Below the pieces are notes generated by a model that saw nothing but the letters and a program-made list of their open reading frames with translations, had not been told where the DNA came from and searched no databases. From the NCBI GenBank assembly GCA_015259125.1, contig JABZGR010000003.1, forward strand, positions 1 through 64,000: DNA of 64,000 bases. Direction: 5' to 3'. Within the stretch, counting starts at the first letter, position 1. Each line of letters starts with the position of its first letter. Positions 15,444-25,022 of the stretch are shown one piece after another. The position numbers and the translations under genes were made by a program. This DNA comes from Alloprevotella tannerae. GTDB lineage: Bacteria; Bacteroidota; Bacteroidia; Bacteroidales; Bacteroidaceae.

Positions 15444-17480
15444 ATGATCCCTTTACCCATCACTGACCCCACGTGGATTTTCTTCATCGTTCTCAGCATC
15501 ATTCTGATTGCGCCGATGATCTTGGAGCGCCTGCGTGTACCGGCCATTGTGGGAATGATTGCGGCCGGCGTATTGATCGGCCCGCACGGCTTCAACATCT
15601 TGGCTCGCGATAGCAGTTTTGAGCTTTTCGGCAAGGTGGGCCTTTATTACATTATGTTTTTGGCAGCGCTTGAAATGAACTTGCAAGACTTGTGGAAGAT
15701 ACGCTACAAAGCCTTGGTCTTCGGCCTGCTGTCTTTCATTATCCCGATAGCTTTAGGCTTCGGCGCCAATACGCTCATCTTAGGCGCTTCGGTCGTTGCG
15801 GGCGTTTTGATGTCGGCGATGTATGCTTCTCACACGCTGGTTTCTTATCCGATCATATTGCGCTACGGCCTTTCGCGGCGCGAGAGCGTCAATCTTGCGG
15901 TGGGCAGTACGATCGTGGCCGATACGCTGACGCTCTTAATGCTGGCCGTCGTAGGCGGATCCTTCAAAGAGGCGCCCTCCGACTTCTTTCTCCTTTGGCT
16001 GGTCTTAAAGACGATAGCCATTGGCGCTACGATTGTCTTCTTGTTTCCGATGGTCGCTCGCCTTTTCTTTAGGCGCTTCAACGACGGCGTCATACAATAT
16101 ATATTTGTCTTAGGCCTCGTCTTCTTAGGCGCAGGCCTGATGGAGTTTGTCGGCATGGAGGGCATTCTGGGCGCTTTCTTAGCCGGTTTGGCGCTCAACA
16201 AACACATTCCGGCCACAAGTCCGCTGATGACGCACATCGAGTTTGTCGGCAATGCCTTGTTCATCCCTTATTTCCTCATCGGTGTAGGTATGATTGTCAA
16301 CGTCGGTGCCTTGCAAAGCATTGAAGCCGTAAAGATTGCCCTCGTTATGATCCTCGTCAGCACACTGGGCAAATGGCTGGCCGCACGCCTCGTGCGGCAA
16401 CTGTATCACCTAAACCGCACGGAGGGCGCTTTGCTCTTCGGCCTTACGAATGCGCGCGCCGCAGCTACCTTGGCAATCGTTATTGTGGGCTACGAGATAC
16501 ATCTGCCCGACGGCAGCCGACTGCTCAACGAGCAGGTCTTAAACGGGACGATGATTTTGATCTTGGCTTCTTGTCTGATTAGTTCGCTCGTCACGGAGCG
16601 CTCAGCGCGCAAGTTGGCCTTAGATACAGAGGAAACGCCCGCCCGCCCCGACACGGTGCAGCCGCATATGCTCATCGCCTTGAGCAATCCGACGACGGTC
16701 GAGCCTTTGGTAAATATGGCTTTACTACTCCGCTCTACGCAGAAACGGACGCTCATCACGGCTGTCAATATCATCAGAGACGATAAGCCCAATGCGCACG
16801 AAACGGGCCTGCAACTCCTTGAAAGGGCGGCGCAGATAGCAGCCTCGGCCAATGTGCACGTGCAGACGCGCAGTCGGTGGTCGGTCAACATCGTCAGCGG
16901 GCTTTCTCACTCGATGAAAGAGGCGGATGCCAATGCGCTGATGATCGGACTTCACCACAAGGCACACTTGTTTGAGAAGTTTTTTGGCCGTTTGGCCACG
17001 GACCTTTTCCGCGCCGTCGACAAGCAGATTATCGTGTATCGTCCGCTGTCTTCGCCCAATACGATTCGCCACTTGCAACTCTTTGTCCCGGACAATGCGG
17101 AATACGAACCGGGCTTCGCGGAATGGGCCGCCCACATCGCCCAATTGGCAGGGCAGTTGAGCTGCCGGATCAATGTGCATGCCGGCAAGCATACGCAGCG
17201 AGCTTTGAAAATCTTCTGGACAAAACAGCGCTACAGTTTGCAGGCTACATATAATGAGTATACTGATTGGGACAACTTCCTGCCCTTAGCCATACAGACG
17301 CGCGAAAGCCATTTGGCCGTCTTTATCATTGCGCGGCCGGGGACGCTTTCTTATCAAAACTACTTTGCGCGAATGCCTGAACAGTTGGAGCGTCACTTTA
17401 CGGCGCGCAACTTGATGATCATTCTGCCGGCTCAGTATCGTGGCACTTACGGCCGAGAAGATTCTTTGCCACCCGCCTGA
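15444..17480 (+). CDS. CPA2-type cation:proton antiporter with C-terminal UspA-like region
   Basis: A 678-residue protein. The first about 400 residues form a Kef/NhaS-like transporter of 12-13 hydrophobic segments, with ILERLRVPAIVGMIAAGVLIGPHG at the start of the domain and LTNARAAATLAIVIVG late in it. The remaining about 270 residues are soluble and resemble tandem universal-stress-protein domains, an arrangement common in Bacteroidetes CPA2 antiporters. It exchanges Na+ or K+ for protons; which ion cannot be told. It stands alone, about 380 bp from the divergent asd. Confidence 0.88.
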   Translation: MIPLPITDPTWIFFIVLSIILIAPMILERLRVPAIVGMIAAGVLIGPHGFNILARDSSFELFGKVGLYYIMFLAALEMNLQDLWKIRYKALVFGLLSFIIPIALGFGANTLILGASVVAGVLMSAMYASHTLVSYPIILRYGLSRRESVNLAVGSTIVADTLTLLMLAVVGGSFKEAPSDFFLLWLVLKTIAIGATIVFLFPMVARLFFRRFNDGVIQYIFVLGLVFLGAGLMEFVGMEGILGAFLAGLALNKHIPATSPLMTHIEFVGNALFIPYFLIGVGMIVNVGALQSIEAVKIALVMILVSTLGKWLAARLVRQLYHLNRTEGALLFGLTNARAAATLAIVIVGYEIHLPDGSRLLNEQVLNGTMILILASCLISSLVTERSARKLALDTEETPARPDTVQPHMLIALSNPTTVEPLVNMALLLRSTQKRTLITAVNIIRDDKPNAHETGLQLLERAAQIAASANVHVQTRSRWSVNIVSGLSHSMKEADANALMIGLHHKAHLFEKFFGRLATDLFRAVDKQIIVYRPLSSPNTIRHLQLFVPDNAEYEPGFAEWAAHIAQLAGQLSCRINVHAGKHTQRALKIFWTKQRYSLQATYNEYTDWDNFLPLAIQTRESHLAVFIIARPGTLSYQNYFARMPEQLERHFTARNLMIILPAQYRGTYGREDSLPPA

Positions 17481-17642
17481 GCGTGCAGGCGCTAAGCTAT
17501 TGCTATGGACTATGCTTTGCCTAAGCCTTTAACCTCTTGTTATCTATCAGAGTATGTATAAGGAGAGATAACATTCCACTTAAATAAATAAGCCCTACCA
17601 CAAAAAAAGGAAGAAATAGCGCTTTAATGAAAACATTAAGCC

Positions 17643-17650
17643 TATCTTTG
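17643..17650 (+). promoter_or_regulatory. Possible -7 element for the lipoprotein pair
   Basis: TATCTTTG, an exact -7 consensus, 101 bp before the first lipoprotein ATG. No TTTG at the usual 19-21 bp spacing is seen, only TTTA at 16 bp. Confidence 0.4.
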
Positions 17651-17751
17651 CAACACTTTACGCTCATAATGCCCCGTATTGCTCGAGACAGAAAAGAGCA
17701 ATAGTCAGATAAAGACAACCGGCAAAACGGTAAACTATCAATCTTAATAAT

Positions 17752-18132
17752 ATGAAAAAGACATTGTATACATTGCTCCTCACCCTGCCACTCCTTTTTA
17801 CGAGCTGCGGAAAAGTAGGCAATTATGGCTATCCAAGTAAAGTTGTCCTGACCAAGAGCGGAGGAAGTAAAGAGGTAAAAGGGAATGATTATCCAGACAT
17901 GATAGAAATTGCAGACTATGATGGAGAAAGTAATGCAGTACAACTACACCAAGCTGGCGACTCGATGATTGTCTCCTACCAATGGCTGACTGTTAAAGCA
18001 AAGAAAGGAGAACGCAAGTTTACAATAATTGCAGAGCCTAAAAATGGTGGAAAAAGCAGAACATTATATGTCTATGCCGAAATTGATCCCACAGAGCCCG
18101 GAATGCCGGCTGAAATCAAAGTTGTGCAGTAA
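17752..18132 (+). CDS. Small lipoprotein, first of a tandem pair (BACON-like)
   Basis: A 126-residue predicted lipoprotein: MKKTLYTLLLTLPLLF, then the lipobox TSC (Cys20). The mature part is all-beta in character with GGSKEVKGN, SYQWLTVKAKKGE and a closing IKVVQ. The GGS start and I-x-V-x-Q end resemble BACON-type Ig-like domains of Bacteroidetes, but the assignment is tentative. The next gene is a close paralogue 30 bp downstream. An opposite-strand reading frame covering the start was rejected. Function unknown. Confidence 0.8.
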   Translation: MKKTLYTLLLTLPLLFTSCGKVGNYGYPSKVVLTKSGGSKEVKGNDYPDMIEIADYDGESNAVQLHQAGDSMIVSYQWLTVKAKKGERKFTIIAEPKNGGKSRTLYVYAEIDPTEPGMPAEIKVVQ

Positions 18133-18161
18133 GCTGTATCTCCTTGCTAAGGAAACAATAT

Positions 18162-18566
18162 ATGATGAATCACATCCATAAGAAAACGAGAATTGCTTTC
18201 TTTGCTTTACTCCTCACCCTTCCGCTACTTTTCGCCGGCTGCGGAAAGACGAGCAACTATGGCTATCCGAGCAACGTAAACTTCAGTAATGAAGGCGGTA
18301 GTAAAGAGATTAAAGGCAATGATTCCCCTTATCTGTTAGGCATAGCAGACGATGACGGAAACGGCGAAGCTGCTCAGATTCAACAAGACGGCGACTCAAT
18401 GAACATCAGCTACCAATGGCTGACCATTAAAGCCAAAAAAGGAGAGTCTAAGTTCACGCTGATTGCCCAACCCAAGCAAGGCGGCGGTAGCAGAACCTTG
18501 CGTGTCTATGCAGGCATAGACCCCACAGATATGGATAATATGGCTACGATTAAAGTCGTGCAATAA
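18162..18566 (+). CDS. Small lipoprotein, second of a tandem pair (BACON-like)
   Basis: A 134-residue paralogue of the preceding gene. It shares the lipobox region LLLTLPLLFAGC, the following NYGYPS, GGSKEIKGN, ISYQWLTIKAKKGE and the terminal IKVVQ. I prefer ATG 18162 (or 18165), which follows AAGGAAA at 18149-18155, over the in-frame ATG at 18144. Divergence lies mainly in the middle (residues around LGIADDDGNGEAAQ), a possible ligand or contact surface. A strong terminator follows. Confidence 0.8.
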   Translation: MMNHIHKKTRIAFFALLLTLPLLFAGCGKTSNYGYPSNVNFSNEGGSKEIKGNDSPYLLGIADDDGNGEAAQIQQDGDSMNISYQWLTIKAKKGESKFTLIAQPKQGGGSRTLRVYAGIDPTDMDNMATIKVVQ

Positions 18567-18584
18567 CCCGGCAAACTCACACGA

Positions 18585-18618
18585 AAAAAGCCTGCTTCTT
18601 TATGGAAGCAGGCTTTTT
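18585..18618. terminator. Bidirectional terminator after the lipoprotein pair
   Basis: A perfect 14-bp stem, AAAAAGCCTGCTTC (18585-18598) and its complement (18605-18618), with a 6-nt loop. It serves the plus-strand pair and may also stop the convergent minus gene. Confidence 0.9.
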
Positions 18619-18699
18619 CTGACCCTTGAACTTCCTCGAGAATCAGGCGCCTTTATTCGGGCGAGTACACACAGCAGTCGTCAGACGAGATGCAACGGC

Positions 18700-19500
18700 T
18701 CAACGCGTTGCATTCACCTGTCGCTCAATCTCTTCAGGCGTTATGGCAAACGTAACCCGCTTAACCGATTGCTCACTCCAAAATACAAGTTTTAACCCCA
18801 AGTGAGCCTCGACCAGCGAATTCACAAACGTACTCAGCTCTTCATCGTCCTTTACTATAATTGTCTGCAACACTGCCCCTTTTATTATATCTGCCCCTTC
18901 TTTACCTTCCAACATGTGCAAATCGTCCATCGTCAGATCCGATTCGTCTGTTTTAATCTTATAGACCAGATTGTCTCTCTCCAGATACAGATCAGTGAGC
19001 GAAAGTCCATTGCCCCAATCCTGCGGTAGCGTTTTCCGCATCTCTTCGACGATTGAATGAAGCAGATCAACATTAACAAACAAGCCCTTATTTAGCTCTG
19101 CCAACTCAGCAGAAGTCATCGTAAGCACAGTCTCCTTTTTAGAGGGCATTACGCTTATATTCACCTTAAGATTCAAGCCCGTTTTGGCAAAAAGCGCCAC
19201 CTCTGCATCCTTCGCGTCATACAGCGTCTTCACAAAATTACCCTTATAAAGCGAGAGCATGGTCTTAAACTGCTCAAAATCGCCTACCTGCTCGTCCGGC
19301 ACATCTATATACATCACGAAGTCGCTGTCTGTAACCTCAACTTGCGTTATCTTCACACCGTTATCATACTTCTTAGGCAACTTTTTCTGATAGGCTTGGA
19401 TAGATTGAGCAAACTGCGCACGGAGTTCTGCCGGTGTCTGTGCCTCCAAACCCAACACACAGACCATTGCTAAAACCAGACTTAAATAAAACTTTTTCAT
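18700..19500 (-). CDS. Secreted protein of unknown function with internal duplication
   Basis: A 266-residue protein with a signal peptide (MKKFYLSLVLAMVC..., cleavage probably near LEAQ). I do not recognise the family. The mature part looks like two copies of one domain. LPKKYDNGVKITQVEV in the first half aligns with LPQDWGNGLSLTDLYL in the second, each followed by a V(M)Y(K)I strand, a helix and a GLNLKVN or GLKLVFW strand. I chose the ATG at 19500 because longer reading runs upstream through the predicted promoter at 19704-19735. Confidence 0.7.
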   Translation of the reverse strand: MKKFYLSLVLAMVCVLGLEAQTPAELRAQFAQSIQAYQKKLPKKYDNGVKITQVEVTDSDFVMYIDVPDEQVGDFEQFKTMLSLYKGNFVKTLYDAKDAEVALFAKTGLNLKVNISVMPSKKETVLTMTSAELAELNKGLFVNVDLLHSIVEEMRKTLPQDWGNGLSLTDLYLERDNLVYKIKTDESDLTMDDLHMLEGKEGADIIKGAVLQTIIVKDDEELSTFVNSLVEAHLGLKLVFWSEQSVKRVTFAITPEEIERQVNATR

Positions 19501-20388
19501 ATACTGCAAATTCATTATTTCACACATACACTTTATCTTTCTGCTCATCGGGCTTAAGCACCCGCACCGCAAAAACCGCACAAGCGGCGTCTGCTGCGCC
19601 CGCCCAAACAGCAGTAAGCCCGTAGGCAGCACACACTTTTGACGAATAAAGCGGCCCAGCCGCCTCGCGTCTATGCGCCCCGCCATCGGCCCATTAGCAA
19701 ATGCAAAGATATGTATTATCATCCCACCACGCAAGCCTTCCAAGAGAATCGACAAACCTATCTGTTTCAGCGAAAAGCGTGTCCCAACTTTGCCCGAATA
19801 GTTGAGACAAAATTTCCAAACCTAGAAAAAAACCTCCCAAGCCTAAGAATTAAAGTCCGCAACCTTGGAATTTTTACGCCAACCGCTTGCAACAAAAACG
19901 ATCACCGCATCATTTTTTTACACTCCCGCATCTCGCCCGCGCTCGCTCCGTTCCCGCAAGCTTTCCCCCCGCTATCTGCCTACCGATAGGTAAGAACATT
20001 TCTATATAAAACCGGCAAAAACAGAAAAAGCACTAAATAGAGGGACAGCGGAATATCTCAAGCATTATAAATAAAACAGAAGAAGCACTAACAAGAAAAT
20101 GCTTCCGGCAGCCTTGAAGCACGATTTAATTACATAAAAAAGTCAAATTACATACACCTATATTAGAAATATTGTATATTCGCAGGGCCAAAACAGAGAT
20201 GCAAGGTTTTTTGGCGTGTACCCATCTATAAAATCCTTCGAGCTAACAACCCCCATAGGATTTTCCTAATACTTGAGCGCGCCCAAGACTATCCGCAAAC
20301 ACTCAAAACAAGGCGCTCAATGTAGAGTTCCGTCGAAAAACGAAGCGTACTATAATTTAATGCTTATTATAATTTTAATAAATATCAA
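19501..20388. other. 888-bp divergent intergenic region
   Basis: No gene is supported; the open stretches have no recognisable protein features. It contains the minus-strand promoter at 19704-19735. A plus-strand TATATTCG (20175-20182) may be the -7 element of the 20395 gene, giving a leader of about 210 nt. The part after about 19,800 is visibly AT-rich. Confidence 0.6.
19704..19735 (-). promoter_or_regulatory. Promoter of the 266-residue secreted protein gene
   Basis: Read on the minus strand: CTTG (19735-19732), 20 nt, TATCTTTG (19711-19704). It lies about 200 bp upstream of the chosen ATG, so a long leader is implied. Confidence 0.65.
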
Positions 20389-20394
20389 ATGCTT

Positions 20395-22086
20395 ATGAAA
20401 AATCTCTTCTTAGTGTCGCTCTTGACGCTATTTGCCCATTGCGCAATGGCTCAGACACCACCTGATGGTAGCTTAAACGACTATGGTTTACTTTCGCAGA
20501 AAGCAAAAGTAGTTCGGCAAGCTAAATACAATTTGAAAAAGGCACTGCCGGTTAAAGACGAAGAAATCATCAAGGACAAACCTGCCGGTGAAGAAGTGGA
20601 GGAAATACAACGCAAGTCGATTTGTGCCGTACCGGAGACCGGAGGTGCCGCTTTTTCGCGTCAAACCTGCGCCTTAGCTACGTATGTTGTAGGCAAAGAC
20701 AAGAATCTTTATCTATTCAATGCGCTTGGTAAATGTTATACTTTCTCATACACAAAATTAGATGCTGACGGAGAAGGCAAGTACACGCTGCACACACCAC
20801 AAGCCATCGATATGGGCTATAACGATAAAAGCGAGAAGATAAAGCTTTATGCCACGCGCTTGGTGCTCGCCCAAGAGGGAGACGACTGGGTTTATGTTCC
20901 TGAGTTTGACAGTAGCGAGAAGTTTAAGGGCGATGTTCATTTCACGCTCACTGATGGCGTGTTGGCGCAAGAAGATGAAGGCACGAATAATGAAGTTGGA
21001 CTTCCCAATATTATCATCGGACTCACTGATAGTGAAGGACAATGGCAAGGCTTTGCTACTTCTAATATTCTTATACGGCCCTTTAAGGAAGAGAAGACGG
21101 AATTTCCGGAGGTACTGGAGCCTGAAAACTTCACGCTTGCTTATACAGACGTTAGGGGCAACGCAAAGGAAGGAAACATAAAGGTGGCGCTAACGGAAAC
21201 AGAGGCCTACGTATTGTGCCCTTATACGTTTAGCGGCGAAGACAACGATGCTTTATGGTTGAAAGGCGAGATAAAAGGAAACAACATTACTTTTAAGACG
21301 CAATACATGGGCATTGCCGAGGATGAGCACGCCTATGTCTTCTTGCTGCCGGCAACTTGTTCGTTCAGAACAGACGAGGAAGGCCAAAAACATATGCAGG
21401 CAGAAAAAGCAGATGAGATCGTTTTCAGTTACGATAAGGTGGCAAAAAAACTGGTAAGTGCGCCCAACGGCTTAATGCTGATCAACGAAGGAGGCGAAAC
21501 CATCTCTCCATGGGCGGCCTATGGCGAACCTACCATTAAAGTCTACGATATGACCTTGCGCAAGCCGGCTGCACCGACAATAAAGGAAGTTTCGCCTTAC
21601 GACGAATCAGATGGTATGAGTGTAAAGTTCATGATGGAAACCAAAGACGTAGATGGCAAATACATCATGCCCGACTACTTATATTATAATGTGTACTTCG
21701 ACACCGATGAGAAGCCGATGACATTTACCGAAGAGGATTATTCGGGTTTGGATGAAGATATGACAGACATTCCCTATCTATTCGAGGACAAGCAATTCTT
21801 CTATTTCCAAGGCGATATGCACTTATTCTATGCTTTGGTTGAAAACTACAAGAAAGTGGGTGTGCAAGTGCTCCATAAAATAGGCGAGGAAGTAAGTCGT
21901 TCAGAAATTGTGTGGGCGAACAACCCTTCTACGAAAATAACCAATATAGATACTGACGCTAAGATCGTAAAGACAACTTTCTTCGATCTGTCGGGCCGCA
22001 GAAGAGCTACGTGCGAAAAGGGAATCTTTATTAAGGAAGTAACCTATAGCAACGGCAAGAAAACGACGACAAAAGTGGTTAGATAG
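20395..22086 (+). CDS. Large secreted protein with Bacteroidales-type C-terminal tail
   Basis: About 563 residues with a signal peptide (MKNLFLVSLLTLFAHC..., cleavage after AMA). Family not recognised. The middle is a beta-rich region with repeated LY/LW strands. The last about 40 residues read FFDLSGRRRA...KGIFIKEV...GKKTTTKVV. This matches the short C-terminal domain (YDLxGR..KGIYI..GKK) shared by many secreted Prevotella and Bacteroides proteins and resembles type IX secretion tails. ATG 20395 is used; an in-frame ATG two codons upstream (20389) is equally possible. Confidence 0.7.
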   Translation: MKNLFLVSLLTLFAHCAMAQTPPDGSLNDYGLLSQKAKVVRQAKYNLKKALPVKDEEIIKDKPAGEEVEEIQRKSICAVPETGGAAFSRQTCALATYVVGKDKNLYLFNALGKCYTFSYTKLDADGEGKYTLHTPQAIDMGYNDKSEKIKLYATRLVLAQEGDDWVYVPEFDSSEKFKGDVHFTLTDGVLAQEDEGTNNEVGLPNIIIGLTDSEGQWQGFATSNILIRPFKEEKTEFPEVLEPENFTLAYTDVRGNAKEGNIKVALTETEAYVLCPYTFSGEDNDALWLKGEIKGNNITFKTQYMGIAEDEHAYVFLLPATCSFRTDEEGQKHMQAEKADEIVFSYDKVAKKLVSAPNGLMLINEGGETISPWAAYGEPTIKVYDMTLRKPAAPTIKEVSPYDESDGMSVKFMMETKDVDGKYIMPDYLYYNVYFDTDEKPMTFTEEDYSGLDEDMTDIPYLFEDKQFFYFQGDMHLFYALVENYKKVGVQVLHKIGEEVSRSEIVWANNPSTKITNIDTDAKIVKTTFFDLSGRRRATCEKGIFIKEVTYSNGKKTTTKVVR

Positions 22087-22130
22087 TCGTTAACTGAAGG
22101 ATAGAAAAAGTTTTATACTTTGTGTTTCGC

Positions 22131-22172
22131 GAAGGCGTATCAAAGCAAATGTTTTGATACGCCTTCTTTTTT
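22131..22172 (+). terminator. Rho-independent terminator
   Basis: A perfect 14-bp stem (GAAGGCGTATCAAA at 22131-22144, complement at 22153-22166), an 8-nt loop, then TTTTTT at 22167-22172. It follows the 20395 gene by 45 bp. Confidence 0.92.
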
Positions 22173-22294
22173 GGTTTAATGATAACGAGAGATTTCTATA
22201 ATCAATCTTGTAGGCATAAATGGGCTCCTAAACGTAGCCGGGAGTATAATCCACAAAGCCTTGTTATAAAGGAATTGCGCAAGCAGCGAGCTTG

Positions 22295-23398
22295 TCAGAG
22301 TCGCACAGCTTCGATCGTATAGCCTTCCTGATGGAGTGTTTCGAGGATGCCCTGATCGGGGGGAACGCCCGTAAGGTGAAAGAGACCGACGACAAAGAGC
22401 GTAGACTTCTGCTGCATCATCGGTCGCATCGCTTTCAGCCATCTTTTGTTGCGGGGAGAGGTTTCGAGCTTTTCTGCCGCCTGCTCGAAAGCCTTGCCAT
22501 TACTCTTCGCCATTTCGACTACACCTCGGCTATCTTGCGCCATATAAGCCGTCAAGAAGCGATCCCAATCTGCGCAAGAATTATCCAATGCGCACAGAAC
22601 AACAACTAATAGTTTGGCACGCTCCGCGACATTACCCATCGATGCTATATTGGTGCGGAAATTACTAAGAAAGGCAGAATCGATCTTTACCTCGCTAAAG
22701 TCTATAATGAGCGAGGGCAGCATTTCTTTCTGATATTCGAACGATTCCAACTGTGCATATTCTTTATGAAGGCTATCGGCCAAAGTGCCCATATAAAGAT
22801 CTATCACTTGCGACTTACTCTCAGGCGACATTCCCATCCGCCCGTAGCCCATTGCCTTCAACATATATATGGCCATTTGCTGCATAGGCAAGGCTATGAC
22901 GCCCGGATCGTAACGCCACCAACAAGAGTCAGCGCCACTGATATAATGCTCCAAATGGTAATGATGAATGAGCGAATCGACCAGATGAAAAGCATCGGGA
23001 GAAACAACTTGCAACTGACTGTCGGCAGGCAGCGTAATGTGCGGAAGCAACTGCTCCATAAGTGCTTTAGACGCAGCTTCATTTTTCCGGTTAAACGCTT
23101 CCAACTGATGAACGTCGACTTCCGTAACAATACGATCAACGCCGGAAGCAATGTTCATAAAAGCACGACTGCGAGTAACAAACTCGTGGGGCAAGACGTG
23201 AACCGCCCCGAAGAGATAGGAAGGTTGCGTCAAACCCTTGCCCGAGATGCGATACATAATCGCACTTGGAATCGTATCCGCAGGCGTAGGCGGTGCAGCT
23301 TGTGCAACTAATCCGGAAAGACTCGTCAGGCAGAACATCAGCACGATAAGCGGGCGGCATAAAGTGCACCGCCGCATCGTCATTGTACGTATTATCAT
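22295..23398 (-). CDS. TraB/GumN family protein (predicted secreted)
   Basis: A 367-residue protein with a signal peptide and a TraB/PrgY/GumN domain. YRISGKGLTQPSYLFGAVHVLPHEF (with the GxxHxxP type motif) lies at about residues 47-71, and a terminal RNKRWLKAM...STLFVVGLFHLTG region matches the second conserved block. The family has conserved Gx2H and related residues and is proposed to include metalloproteases; its role in Bacteroidetes is unknown. It starts 4 bp after the DUF389 stop, so the two form an operon. Confidence 0.85.
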   Translation of the reverse strand: MIIRTMTMRRCTLCRPLIVLMFCLTSLSGLVAQAAPPTPADTIPSAIMYRISGKGLTQPSYLFGAVHVLPHEFVTRSRAFMNIASGVDRIVTEVDVHQLEAFNRKNEAASKALMEQLLPHITLPADSQLQVVSPDAFHLVDSLIHHYHLEHYISGADSCWWRYDPGVIALPMQQMAIYMLKAMGYGRMGMSPESKSQVIDLYMGTLADSLHKEYAQLESFEYQKEMLPSLIIDFSEVKIDSAFLSNFRTNIASMGNVAERAKLLVVVLCALDNSCADWDRFLTAYMAQDSRGVVEMAKSNGKAFEQAAEKLETSPRNKRWLKAMRPMMQQKSTLFVVGLFHLTGVPPDQGILETLHQEGYTIEAVRL

Positions 23399-23402
23399 AG
23401 TG

Positions 23403-24749
23403 TTATGGTGTAATGAGCAGGCGCAGGCTGTCGGCTTTTGTGCGCACTTTCAACCAGTTTTGCAACTGCTTTCGCTCTGTTTGATTCAAGCCTTTAGGAC
23501 TTCCCACTACGGCCAAGACGTATTGGCGAGCTGAAGAGGTATCAGTGCGTGCTTCCGTAACACGCGACAAACTGATGCTGGCTACTGCGGGATAAACGGC
23601 TTTTACTTCGTGGCGAATGTCTATGCCCAATTGACTATACTTCGCATAGCCTTGCAGTAGTCCCTCTAAGCGACTGATTTGCTCGGCCTGCATAAGCAAC
23701 TTCTGATTGTCGGCATCGCTTCGACCCGCGCCCAGCTGAAATGCTTGGCTCAACAGCAAACTATCTGAATGAGCGCCTTGAATGATATGCAAGCGATAAG
23801 CTCCCAATTTGTAATCAGCCAAGCGTGCTTGTGCTCGCTCTATAGCTTCAGAAGTAATGGGGCTGCCCAAGGCTACGATATTAAGCTGTTTAGTCTTCTC
23901 ATCTCTTTTCTGTGAGAGTATTTGCGTCCCCTTAAAAGTCAACTCGTTCTTTGTAAACTTCCGCATATTGCTATCCAACACACTCTCGCGAATGATCTGA
24001 ACCGTCATATAGGCCGCGGGCAACATCGTAAGCACAACAATGCCTATGATGTATCTCTTCACCTTTGAAAACCGAGCAGCGTCAACAAACTGCTTACGTC
24101 GAAACCGCAGCATCCTCACACCGACAAATGTGGACAAAGCGATGAAGACCGTATTGATAAAGTAAAGATAAAAAGCGCCGAAGAAGAAAGAGAAGTTGCC
24201 CATAGCCAAGCCATAACCGGCCGTGCAGAGTGGCGGCATAAGCGCCGTAGCAATGGCTACACCCGGAATTACATTGCCCTTTCCTCTAACAGAGAGTGCC
24301 AAGATGCCGGCTGCTCCGCCACAGAGCGCAATCAGCACGTCGTAGAGCGTGGGCGAAGTGCGCGCCAACAGTTCAGATTGTGCCTCGGTCAGCGGCGTAA
24401 GCAAGAAATAAATGGTAGCTGTAATCACACTAATGGTTGTAGCTACCAGATAATTCTTCAACGAACGATTCAAGAGCCTTGAATCATTGATACCTACGGC
24501 GAGTCCCATTCCGATAATTGGGCCCATCAAGGGAGAGATAAGCATGGCACCGATAATAACGGCCGTAGAATTGACGTTCAAACCTAACGAAGCGATAAAG
24601 ATCGCAAAGACGAGAATCCAGAGGTTGGCGCCGTGGAAAGTTACGCCACTACTGATTTGCTGTATGGTTTCTTCCTCGTTCTCTTTATAAGGCAAGGCGT
24701 TGAAGTATCCTTTTACAACTTGCCAAAGCGTCTTGTCCATGTGTTGCAT
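23403..24749 (-). CDS. DUF389 family membrane protein
   Basis: About 448 residues. The DUF389 membrane domain (about 40-210) includes ASLGLNVNSTAVIIGAMLISPLMGPIIG, and a C-terminal soluble region of about 200 residues follows one more membrane segment. DUF389 proteins have no settled function. ATG 24749 (or 24740) is preferred. An ATG at 24788 is open but overlaps a consensus -7 element (TATCTTTG, minus strand, 24786-24793), so it would lie in untranscribed DNA. It is divergent from cysC and forms an operon with the TraB-like gene. Confidence 0.85.
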   Translation of the reverse strand: MQHMDKTLWQVVKGYFNALPYKENEEETIQQISSGVTFHGANLWILVFAIFIASLGLNVNSTAVIIGAMLISPLMGPIIGMGLAVGINDSRLLNRSLKNYLVATTISVITATIYFLLTPLTEAQSELLARTSPTLYDVLIALCGGAAGILALSVRGKGNVIPGVAIATALMPPLCTAGYGLAMGNFSFFFGAFYLYFINTVFIALSTFVGVRMLRFRRKQFVDAARFSKVKRYIIGIVVLTMLPAAYMTVQIIRESVLDSNMRKFTKNELTFKGTQILSQKRDEKTKQLNIVALGSPITSEAIERAQARLADYKLGAYRLHIIQGAHSDSLLLSQAFQLGAGRSDADNQKLLMQAEQISRLEGLLQGYAKYSQLGIDIRHEVKAVYPAVASISLSRVTEARTDTSSARQYVLAVVGSPKGLNQTERKQLQNWLKVRTKADSLRLLITP

Positions 24750-24981
24750 AAGATAAATTGTATGATGATAATAATAGATTTTCCGCAAAGATACGCATTC
24801 TTATCCGCTGCAAACACTTCAAATCGCAAAAAGAAGCCCGTCTGGCACCCCCCCCGAATGCTGCATTTGTATAATTGCACCCAAGAAAAGCGCGGCAATC
24901 CGTCAGCACAAGTCGAGGTTTATGTGCATTGTTTCTTCAGAATTATTACGCAAAGCCGGTATCTTGTGTACTTAAAATTTG

Positions 24982-24989
24982 TAACTTTG
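24982..24989 (+). promoter_or_regulatory. Possible -7 element of the cysCDN operon
   Basis: TAACTTTG, an exact -7 consensus, 33 bp before the cysC ATG. No good -33 element at normal spacing is seen, so an activator may be needed (inference). Confidence 0.5.
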
Positions 24990-25022
24990 CCGAAAACTAC
25001 AGCTCGTCAATCCGCTTACAAT

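Noticed and set aside
17521..17943. A minus-strand open frame of 140 codons across the start of the first lipoprotein gene
   Set aside because: It overlaps the clear signal peptide and lipobox gene on the plus strand and has no family features of its own.
19639..19989. A plus-strand open frame of 116 codons in the 888-bp gap
   Set aside because: It covers the minus-strand promoter at 19704-19735, has low-complexity composition and no signal, domain or membrane features.
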